This document shows positions 6,301 through 11,645 of a stretch of 11,645 nt of DNA, one piece after another (positions within the stretch are counted from its first letter, which is position 1; every line of letters starts with the position of its first letter). The stretch comes from Rickettsiales bacterium (GTDB lineage Bacteria; Pseudomonadota; Alphaproteobacteria; Rickettsiales; UBA1997), in the NCBI GenBank assembly GCA_031269065.1, contig JAIRWJ010000050.1:1-11645 (forward strand). Direction: 5' to 3'. Position numbers and translations under genes: made by a program. Under the pieces are notes generated by a model that was not told the DNA's origin, ran no database searches, and saw only the letters and a list, made by a program, of their open reading frames with translations.

Positions 6301-7556
6301 TCTCACCAGAGCAAATCAATGAGGTATTCAGTGAAGAAGCGGCTGAAAAACTGCTTCAGCTCAAGGAAGATGATTTTATTGAGGATGATGATGAAATAGA
6401 CAATCTGCATGTTGCGAGAATGAGAGAGTACCTAGAAGACTATATGGAGCATGGTAAGGAAAATCTTGCTGCTTCGGGCGTTGACCACAATGTATTTTCT
6501 GACAATTTTAGGAAAAAGGCACAGCCTAAACCACCAGCCAGAAAGGCTCCTTCCAAACCAAACAGACTGGGTGAAATGCTAAATAGACCGGTAGGAGGAG
6601 ATGACGACAAAAAGTACTTACTCAAGAAAGCAATAAAGCTCAAAGATAAAGAGATAAAGAAAGTGTTTGGGGAAGATATATCAAAGAGACTCAAAGAGGC
6701 GAAGAATGACTACAAAAATCGCGGAAAATATGGCATAGATGATAAATTCGAGACGTTCACGACAGAGGAATACGAAGAAATAAAAAGAGAACTTGGAAAT
6801 ATTGAGCGCAATAAACCTAAAAAAAATCTTGAAAATCCTCCCGTTGATTTAGATTCAAGGTCTGAACCAGGTATCCCGAAGGAACCTAAACATTTACCGA
6901 ATGATGATGGCAACAAAGCTCCTGTAAAAGATAAAGAGAATATTAGGCGCGAAAGAATTTCTGATGATAAGAAATCTCTTGAAAGTCCTCCGGGTAATTC
7001 CGATCAAAAACCTGAGCCAGCACCTTCCGGAGAACCTAAACATTTACCGAATGATGATGGCAACAAAGCTCCTGTAAAAGATGAAGAGAATATTAGGCGC
7101 GAAAGAATTTCTGATGATAAGAAATCTCTTGAAAGTCCTCCTGTTGATTTAGATTCAAGGTCTGAACCAGATATTCCGGAGGAACCTAAAAAACCTTTGC
7201 CAGATGATGATGCTGAAGCTCCTGTTGAAGACGATGGAAAGAAAGAGGTTGACAGTGCTGCAATAGTGGATTCTGGAGATAGTAGCGTTGTACTACAGGC
7301 TGGAGAAGTCGATAAGATCATTGATTCCGGAGATTCTTCGTCAATTATTAAGGCCGGGGAGGCTGAAACCATAATAAGCGCGACTAATGCAGATGGGGAT
7401 GAAGGTTCATCAAAACCTACTAAGGAAGAACAGTTTAAAGAGCAGCAGGAGGCTAGAGAAAAAATGGATAAAAAGTTCGAAAAAATGAAAAAACAACAGG
7501 AAGAGCTAGAACAAGAAGAGCTAAAAAAAGAAGAGAAAGAGAAAAATAAAAAGTGA
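3327..7556 (+). CDS. Large VirB6/TrbL-like type IV secretion channel protein with repeat-bearing tail
   Basis: The protein has about 1410 residues, far longer than the roughly 300 of Agrobacterium VirB6 but in keeping with the extended VirB6 paralogs of Rickettsiales. The GTG at 3327 is preferred: GGAGA lies at 3316-3320, six bases upstream, while a TTG at 3324 is only three bases away. A basic N-terminus and one membrane segment (residues about 43-63) lead to a 390-residue, probably periplasmic region with several cysteines. A polytopic block (about 463-790) follows with seven or so membrane helices, including IVPFIFVLVQFTLVLPLAPLF and a late GYGDFFMFY-x-IN segment. This is the VirB6/TrbL core, the inner-membrane part of the secretion channel. 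After about 800 the protein is soluble and highly charged. It has 50-residue tandem repeats (from residue 1170), an 18-residue repeat pair (from 1314) and a Lys/Glu-rich, probably coiled-coil end. No other virB gene is adjacent. VirB6 assignment rests on topology and composition, not on a search. Confidence 0.82.
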   Translation: MAKIFDRNSLSPKNVEKAGGAVREFAKKLKETLKGIGKKLLKYIAIGLGVGIAFILVILIIATSKCSSLKGTCIEADEFGQRRNTVRARPTSESDYVINNAYKHEKFTQKTAPTDLGLSLTGEPVTINISGGWLPWFGDLDNDAINAINPPWHFFCALEKRIITNSNYKFSNRADENEYYFIRNYYSGVVEEIKNDKIVIEGVEDVPERQKECWLNRGAGLYLGSFGLNGKTEPSAYHHMIASKMVCSKVNWFNGKAKDYDYEIMKYNDNTTKYLLKDFVKNYFSLSHYTNPTADDNELNSTDRTIMIDNGNQIIYNIAEHETLLMDNQVSNYGLIVAHSMAKFGQACYKISKDSDGLESRSYKAYYQFGPKILYKNLPTVQNIKYTYGERVKMLIVDKYYGDNQGYYNIEVISGIELDDSGFIEKKIREVEFYLLGTPRPGSESDRVDGIIYKIFHNILSSRFILFVRAILALSVVIYGFRVAFGFKIDKNSKSVINKKDLMMRLFKLSLIVTLTSENAFTFFSSTILNFVINGTIGVIDLIAGIFSNSFMTSNDMSLTGGLRYANEVISLSRNFAIVDEIIGFFTDITLFSKILSLVFVKFPFGTVVAPCILLVLAFYLSKLIQSIVPFIFVLVQFTLVLPLAPLFMLFGFFEQTKFFLQNWLKFVFSKCLELVGFFIAFYFCTSIIDNFIKKLLSFRVCFVGLGDMVFKSKGSDLKWYEELAKTILNLFIAVETSGIGYGDFFMFYCINVATTAVLVILFDLMTKEMMTMIGGILTIDGATATMGGGENAMMESTNGTFGLSKQLVEFAGTTGLSTLQKEADALSWTKGIYDLEKGIGANAVQGVRVASTVARAGGNVAMAMGRTAVAGAKGAGNLIYKGVTGKNKNYFDTKKTMKYAKANMLDAFRHMNDVTGGAFGKDSVVGTAVGAVVDNSKDMKLEAEKLRKTREMITKNTAGEKFETKTETEERVNSLLSANNEKVFRKKLKKFSPEQINEVFSEEAAEKLLQLKEDDFIEDDDEIDNLHVARMREYLEDYMEHGKENLAASGVDHNVFSDNFRKKAQPKPPARKAPSKPNRLGEMLNRPVGGDDDKKYLLKKAIKLKDKEIKKVFGEDISKRLKEAKNDYKNRGKYGIDDKFETFTTEEYEEIKRELGNIERNKPKKNLENPPVDLDSRSEPGIPKEPKHLPNDDGNKAPVKDKENIRRERISDDKKSLESPPGNSDQKPEPAPSGEPKHLPNDDGNKAPVKDEENIRRERISDDKKSLESPPVDLDSRSEPDIPEEPKKPLPDDDAEAPVEDDGKKEVDSAAIVDSGDSSVVLQAGEVDKIIDSGDSSSIIKAGEAETIISATNADGDEGSSKPTKEEQFKEQQEAREKMDKKFEKMKKQQEELEQEELKKEEKEKNKK
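6831..7190 (+). repeat. 150-bp in-frame tandem repeat, two full units and a partial third
   Basis: Units start at 6831, 6981 and 7131, each offset by exactly 150 bases (50 codons). Bases 6882-6991 and 7032-7141 match over 110 positions with one difference (A to G at 6933/7083). The first 40 or so bases of unit 2 differ from unit 1. Units 1 and 3 share GTTGATTTAGATTCAAGG and the following TCTGAACCAG, so the array is a mosaic. It encodes an acidic, proline-containing module that includes EPKHLPNDDGNKAP and ISDDKKSLESPP. Confidence 0.95.
7263..7370 (+). repeat. Pair of 18-codon degenerate repeats in the VirB6-like tail
   Basis: Two adjacent 18-residue units, IVDSGDSSVVLQAGEVDK at 7263-7316 and IIDSGDSSSIIKAGEAET at 7317-7370, share the pattern I-x-DSGDSS-x3-x-AGE. 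The DNA copies have diverged more than the 150-bp units, so this duplication appears older, or is kept by selection on the protein. Confidence 0.85.
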
Positions 7557-7567
7557 AATCCGAGCCG

Positions 7568-7653
7568 TGGTGGGAAGAGAAGGATTTGAACCTTCGAACT
7601 CCTAAGAGGGCAGATTTACAGTCTGCTGCCATTGACCACTCGGCCATCTTCCC
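7568..7653 (-). tRNA. tRNA-Tyr (anticodon GTA)
   Basis: On the minus strand, acceptor GGGAAGA pairs with TCTTCCC. The anticodon stem GCAGA/TCTGC encloses CTGTAAA, giving anticodon GTA. A class II variable arm follows, and the T arm GAAGG/CCTTC encloses TTCAAAT. The discriminator is A and the 3' CCA is encoded (7570-7568). The 86-base length is normal. Its 3' end lies 11 bases from the stop of the VirB6-like gene, and the two are convergent. Confidence 0.97.
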
Positions 7654-7666
7654 AACCGTCTTATGT

Positions 7667-7694
7667 ATTATCTCTATCGTTTTTGTAAAATCAA
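7667..7694 (-). promoter_or_regulatory. Candidate sigma-70 promoter of tRNA-Tyr
   Basis: Read on the minus strand, TTGATT (7694-7689) and GATAAT (7672-7667) are separated by 16 bases, and the -10 ends 13 bases before the tRNA 5' end. The five-of-six -10 match and correct distance make this a plausible promoter. Confidence 0.5.
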
Positions 7695-7817
7695 TGCATA
7701 TTGCCTAGAGAAAGGACTTTTTAAAAATTATTTACTTTCTCACACCATCCTCACTGTTCTCTGACTTTCGTAGAAACAGGGATATATCTGTACCCATTCC
7801 GGCAACAGTAAAATAGC

Positions 7818-7849
7818 TTGACAGACTTCAGATACTAGTTAGCTTTATG
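7818..7849 (+). promoter_or_regulatory. Candidate alaS promoter
   Basis: A perfect TTGACA at 7818-7823 lies 49 bases before the alaS GTG. The possible -10 elements CTTTAT (7843-7848, 19-base spacer) and TTTATG (7844-7849) are poor, so only the -35 is convincing. Confidence 0.3.
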
Positions 7850-7871
7850 GAAAAATCATAATGTAATACAG

Positions 7872-10523
7872 GTGATAACTGTTGATGAGATAAGAAAAAA
7901 GTTTCTAGAATTTTTTAGATCTAAACAATTTCTGATAGTAGAATCGTCGAGTCTGGTGCCGAAAGATCCTACTCTGCTATTTACAAATTCTGGCATGGTA
8001 CAGTTTAAGAATTACTTCAGCAGCAGCGAAAAGCCGCCTTGTTCAAGAATCGCCAGTGTCCAGAAATGTGTTAGAGCCGGAGGGAAGCACAATGATCTAG
8101 ATAATGTTGGCTACACAGCTCGTCACCATACATTTTTTGAAATGCTCGGCAATTTTTCCTTCGGAGACTATTTCAAGAATGAAGCTATAGCCTGGGCTTG
8201 GGAATTTTTAACAGATATTCTGGGTATATCAAAGGAGAAACTATTGGTTACAGTCTACCACAGCGATAAAGAAACCTATGATATATGGCGGAATAGGATC
8301 GGACTAGCGCCAGAGAAAATTATAAAAATAGCAACCAAGGATAACTTCTGGGAAATGGGTGATACTGGCCCCTGTGGTCCCTGCAGTGAAATATTCTACG
8401 ACCACGGTGAAGAGGTGGCTGGTGGTCTTCCGGGTAGTATCAATGAGGATGGGGATAGATACACGGAAGTATGGAACATAGTTTTTACCCAGTTCAACAG
8501 GAATCAAAAGGGAGAGCTGGAGGAACTGTCGAGTAGGAACATTGACACGGGTACAGGCCTGGAGCGTCTGGCTGCCGTTCTCCAGGGAGTACACAGTAAC
8601 TATGAGATAGACCTATTTAGGAAAATAATTGAGAGTTCCAGAGAGCTATTTGGAGATGGAGATATTTTTGCTCATAGAATAGTGGCCGATCACCTGAGAA
8701 GCTCTAGTTTTCTTATCTGTGATGGAGTATTGCCATCTAAAGAGGGCCGTGGCTATGTCCTCCGTAGAATAGTGCGCAGAGCTCTGCTACAGCTGCATAA
8801 ACTTGGCTCCCGGGACTTGTCTATGCACAGGCTGGTGCCATGCCTGGCCAAAATCATGGGAAATGCCTATCCAGATCTTAGAAAACGAGAGGAATTCATT
8901 GTAGAAACAATGAGAGGCGAAGAAACCAGGTTTGCATTGACCCTGGAAAAGGGTCTGAGTCTGCTAGAGAGAAAAATGAGTAGCACCGGTGAGAATATCC
9001 TGGATGGTTCGGATGCCTTCGAACTCTATGATACCTACGGTTTTCCTTTAGACCTGACAGAGATTGTGCTGGCGGACAGAGGGATTAGGGTGGATATAGA
9101 GGGTTTCAATAGAGAGATGGAAAAACAGAAAATAAGGGCTAGAGCCAGCTGGGTTGGCTCCGGAGATGTGCTGGAGAGTAATCTGTACTCAAAAATAGCT
9201 GGGAAAACGGACTTTGTTGGCTACTCCGGAACCGAGAGCGAAGGACAAATAGTCCAGCTGGCCAGAAACGGAAACATCGTTAAAGAGGCTAGAGAAGGTG
9301 AACTAATTGATATAATAATAGACAGCAGCTGCTTCTTTGGAGAAAGTGGAGGGCAGATGGGCGACAGAGGAAGCATCTTTCTGAAGAATTCAAAAGGGCC
9401 TGAAAGTGCAATAGCCAGCTCCCTGGCTGTAGAGAATACCATAAAGTCTTCGAGTGGCCTAATAGTGCACCGGGGTATTGTGAAAAATGGCAGATTTAGA
9501 TTGGGAGACAGGGTTGTCTTGGAGGTTGATGAGGTTAGACGCAATAGAATCCGGGCTAACCATTCGGCAACCCATTTACTGCATTTCGCTCTCAAGCATC
9601 TACTAGGTCACAGTGTAGTGGGTCAGAGAGGATCCCAGGTGGATGCAGACTGTCTGAGATTTGACTTTTCCTGTGACAAACATCTGGAAACTGGTGTAAT
9701 CAGATCTGTAGAGGAGGTTGTGAATAGCCTAGTTCTGGAAAACAGCGAGGCTCTGGTAGAGACCATGAGTCTGATAGAGGCTAAAGAACTGGGTGCCACG
9801 GCATTGTTCAGCGAAAAGTATGGCGAAACGGTTAGAGTGGTTTTTCTCGCCGCTAGGAACAGATATCTGGACTCCGATACCATAAACGGCTACTATTCTG
9901 CGGAACTCTGTGGTGGAACCCATGTTCAAAGGACGGGAGATATTGGCCTTTTTAAAATAACAAAAGTCGAATCTATAGCTGCTGGTGTTAAAAGGATTGA
10001 GGCCCGCACAGCTCTGGAGGCGCTGAGGCACGTGAACGAAAAAATAGATGTGGTTGATGAGCTCAGTTACATACTTAAGATTGGCCATGGGAAAATCCGA
10101 GAGAGACTGGAATCAATTTTAGAGGAAAACAAGAAAATGAGGACACAGCTCAGTGCTGCCGAAAAATCCAAGCTCTCGGCTATGCCTCTTTTGGAGAGAA
10201 GTGTAGGTGGAATAAGAGTTATATTTAGAGATTTTTCGGGCAGCGGAGTATCTTTTAGAGATATAAGACAATTTATGGTTAGTCAAAGAAATAGTGTCTA
10301 TAGCAAAGACGCTGTGCTATCTGCTGTCTGTCCAGGTGAGTCCGGAAAGTATTTAATAATCATAGCTCTGTCGGAGAATCTCGTTGGTAGATACAGTGCT
10401 GTAGAACTGCTCAGAAAACTCGGCTCTAACGGCGGCGGGGTTTCAAATTTCGCCACGGGCTCCACAGACCGCCCCGTAGACATCGAATCCCTTAGCAGAG
10501 CTATCTCCGGAGAAAGCTACTGA
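7872..10523 (+). CDS. alaS: Alanyl-tRNA synthetase
   Basis: The cytosolic enzyme charges tRNA-Ala with alanine and clears mischarged Ser and Gly. The 883 residues match the usual length of about 875. The N-terminal class II catalytic domain shows KDPTLLFTNSGMVQFK (about 31-46), the block GGKHNDLDNVG with the following RHHTFFEMLGNFSFGDYFK (70-102), GDTGPCGPCSE (163-173) and the motif 3 region GRGYVLRRIVRRA (292-304). The tRNA-binding region with WVGSGD is at 427-432. The editing domain carries the HSATH zinc motif (564-568) and CGGTH (680-684), with all ligands present. The C-terminal C-Ala region follows. Start at GTG 7872 gives the family-typical beginning with EIRKKFLEFF. No good ribosome binding site is visible. 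It is transcribed alone, divergent from tRNA-Tyr, and its last seven bases overlap plsC tail-to-tail. Confidence 0.98.
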   Translation: MITVDEIRKKFLEFFRSKQFLIVESSSLVPKDPTLLFTNSGMVQFKNYFSSSEKPPCSRIASVQKCVRAGGKHNDLDNVGYTARHHTFFEMLGNFSFGDYFKNEAIAWAWEFLTDILGISKEKLLVTVYHSDKETYDIWRNRIGLAPEKIIKIATKDNFWEMGDTGPCGPCSEIFYDHGEEVAGGLPGSINEDGDRYTEVWNIVFTQFNRNQKGELEELSSRNIDTGTGLERLAAVLQGVHSNYEIDLFRKIIESSRELFGDGDIFAHRIVADHLRSSSFLICDGVLPSKEGRGYVLRRIVRRALLQLHKLGSRDLSMHRLVPCLAKIMGNAYPDLRKREEFIVETMRGEETRFALTLEKGLSLLERKMSSTGENILDGSDAFELYDTYGFPLDLTEIVLADRGIRVDIEGFNREMEKQKIRARASWVGSGDVLESNLYSKIAGKTDFVGYSGTESEGQIVQLARNGNIVKEAREGELIDIIIDSSCFFGESGGQMGDRGSIFLKNSKGPESAIASSLAVENTIKSSSGLIVHRGIVKNGRFRLGDRVVLEVDEVRRNRIRANHSATHLLHFALKHLLGHSVVGQRGSQVDADCLRFDFSCDKHLETGVIRSVEEVVNSLVLENSEALVETMSLIEAKELGATALFSEKYGETVRVVFLAARNRYLDSDTINGYYSAELCGGTHVQRTGDIGLFKITKVESIAAGVKRIEARTALEALRHVNEKIDVVDELSYILKIGHGKIRERLESILEENKKMRTQLSAAEKSKLSAMPLLERSVGGIRVIFRDFSGSGVSFRDIRQFMVSQRNSVYSKDAVLSAVCPGESGKYLIIIALSENLVGRYSAVELLRKLGSNGGGVSNFATGSTDRPVDIESLSRAISGESY

Positions 10524-11254
10524 AGCTCTTGGCAACTCTCTATGGTCTCTTCGACTTCTTTAATAACCTGATCTTTTGGTCTATTTTTGTAATCTTCATA
10601 TTTCAGAGGGCGCAGCACTCTCACAGTTATCATCCCGGGTTTCTTGGTAAATTTGCCCTTTGGCCAGCACTTCCCAGAGTCTAGATACACTGGCAGAATA
10701 TCCAACTTGTTTATCCTGGCCATTCCCAGAAAACCTGGTTTATAGGGATACTCTTTGGCAGTAGCCCCTACGGGCACCCTGGTTCCTTGGGGAAACATCA
10801 TAAAGACATTTCTTCCCCCTTTTATAAACTTTTTGGATTTCTCAAAAATTGATTTAAGGGAACCAGCGCCTTCTTCCCTGTCAACCTCCATGGTTCCAAT
10901 GTTTTTTATAGCAAATCCAAAAAGGGGAAGAGACGAAATCTCCTTCTTAGACAATGATACAGGATAGCCTGACAGAAACCAGTGCAAAAAATAGCACTCC
11001 CAGGTGGACTGATGTCTGGACACGGCCACAAAATTATCTTTGGGCACATTTTCTGCCCCTATAACTCTGTACTCTACCCCACATATATGTTTCAGCATCA
11101 CTACATTATTTCTCGCCCAGTATTTTGTGCACTTGAGGAAGAATTCATCGTTATGAAAAATTTTTCTCATAACCGCCGATAGTACCAGAAACATAAAGTG
11201 TAAAGAAAAAAATAGAAAATATATAAAAGATCTAGTAAAATCTACTATAAACAT
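10517..11254 (-). CDS. plsC: 1-acyl-sn-glycerol-3-phosphate acyltransferase (PlsC family)
   Basis: The enzyme adds the second acyl chain to lysophosphatidic acid to make phosphatidic acid, at the inner face of the inner membrane. The 245-residue protein starts with one or two hydrophobic helices (about 9-28). The acyltransferase domain has motif I HQSTWE (residues 81-86, an H-x4-E form of the usual H-x4-D). Motif II is around GTMEVDRE (120-127), motif III FPQGTR (154-159, with Q where most members have E) and motif IV LPVYLDSG (187-194). The Gln and Glu exchanges are unusual, although the rest of the fold signature is intact. The ATG at 11254-11252 lies inside the end of tsaD, with GGAGG about 12 bases upstream, so translational coupling is likely. 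The stop codon TAG interlocks with the alaS stop. A related LPA or other lipid acyltransferase specificity cannot be excluded. Confidence 0.92.
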   Translation of the reverse strand: MFIVDFTRSFIYFLFFSLHFMFLVLSAVMRKIFHNDEFFLKCTKYWARNNVVMLKHICGVEYRVIGAENVPKDNFVAVSRHQSTWECYFLHWFLSGYPVSLSKKEISSLPLFGFAIKNIGTMEVDREEGAGSLKSIFEKSKKFIKGGRNVFMMFPQGTRVPVGATAKEYPYKPGFLGMARINKLDILPVYLDSGKCWPKGKFTKKPGMITVRVLRPLKYEDYKNRPKDQVIKEVEETIESCQELQ

Positions 11255-11645
11255 GGTTTTTAAGTTCCTCCAATTCCCATTTCGCCAGGGGTGCGATCCC
11301 CAGATTATCTATGAAACCCATTTTATATCTCTCCAGAGCAGCATTAGCAACCATAACGCCATTGTCTGTGCAAAGCTTTGGTGGTGGCACCACAAGTCTC
11401 CTGCCATTATTTACACAGACAGCCTCCAAGCCTCTTCTCAAATATTGATTAGCGGCAACCCCTCCAGCAATCACAAATGTATCCATAGTTCTATCAAGCG
11501 ATAGTACATTTTGCAACCTATCGGATAAAACTTCAACAACAGTTCTCTGGAAAGAAGCTCCCACATCCTCTCGATCACTATCTCGTAGACCATTATATCC
11601 GCTAACTAGATTTTTATCCGTTATTTTTCTGATTTCATTCCTAAT
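11232..11645 (-). CDS. tsaD: tRNA N6-adenosine threonylcarbamoyltransferase, C-terminal part (cut by right edge)
   Basis: TsaD (formerly Gcp/YgjD) transfers the threonylcarbamoyl group to A37 of ANN-decoding tRNAs, working with TsaB, TsaE and TsaC. The frame is open from the right window edge to a TAG at 11234-11232, giving 137 C-terminal residues of a normal 330-360. Family marks are GASFQRTVVEVL, VIAGGVAANQYLR (the nucleotide-binding GGVAAN loop) and CTDNGVMVANAALERY, in the expected order and spacing. A GTG at 11564 is not the start, since homology continues through it (D-VGASFQ matches the family's IAASFQ) and the frame remains open upstream. Its last 23 bases overlap the start of plsC, which implies a tsaD-plsC transcript. 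Confidence 0.95.
   Translation of the reverse strand: MRNEIRKITDKNLVSGYNGLRDSDREDVGASFQRTVVEVLSDRLQNVLSLDRTMDTFVIAGGVAANQYLRRGLEAVCVNNGRRLVVPPPKLCTDNGVMVANAALERYKMGFIDNLGIAPLAKWELEELKNHVYSRFY

Noticed and set aside
6831..7190. CRISPR-like or regulatory DNA repeat
   Set aside because: The unit is 150 bases, in frame and coding, and it lacks the short-repeat and unique-spacer layout of a CRISPR array.

Overview
The window looks like a chromosomal stretch from an obligate intracellular alphaproteobacterium of the order Rickettsiales. The signs are moderate A+T content, wide gene spacing with decayed sequence between genes, a very large VirB6-type secretion channel protein with long extra N- and C-terminal domains, and a short Xre-type regulator of a kind common in this order. 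Housekeeping genes lie around these without conserved operon order. The base composition (higher G+C than Rickettsia or Wolbachia) would suit a Neorickettsia-like lineage, but that is inference from the sequence alone.

Layout from left to right. Bases 1-163 hold the 5' part of rpsF (ribosomal protein S6) on the minus strand, cut by the window edge, with a G+C-rich double hairpin in its leader. About 2.1 kb without an intact gene follows (164-2317). It contains broken reading frames that look like a decayed beta-barrel outer membrane protein (minus strand, 324-935), a weaker decayed frame on the plus strand (1204-1764), and a very A+T-rich segment. Next come a helix-turn-helix regulator (2318-2779, plus) with a strong ribosome binding site, tRNA-Cys (minus), a 330-base spacer, and tRNA-Leu(UAA) (plus). 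Forty bases after tRNA-Leu begins a roughly 1410-residue VirB6/TrbL-like membrane protein (3327-7556) with a mosaic tandem repeat in its acidic tail. It converges on tRNA-Tyr (minus, 7568-7653). Then alaS (7872-10523, plus) runs tail-to-tail into plsC (10517-11254, minus), which overlaps the 3' end of tsaD (11232 to the right edge, minus).

Functionally the window mixes translation (rpsF, alaS, three tRNAs, and tsaD, which makes the t6A tRNA modification), membrane lipid synthesis (plsC) and host-interaction machinery (the VirB6-like protein, possibly the Xre regulator). tsaD and plsC probably form one transcript. The VirB6-like gene stands alone, with no virB3, virB4 or other virB genes beside it. 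Its expression may depend on the tRNA-Leu promoter.

The most notable items are the solitary VirB6-like gene with its recombining 150-bp repeats, the decayed outer membrane protein, and the structured rpsF leader. I see no CRISPR array, insertion sequence, integrase or toxin-antitoxin pair, and no clear new defence system.
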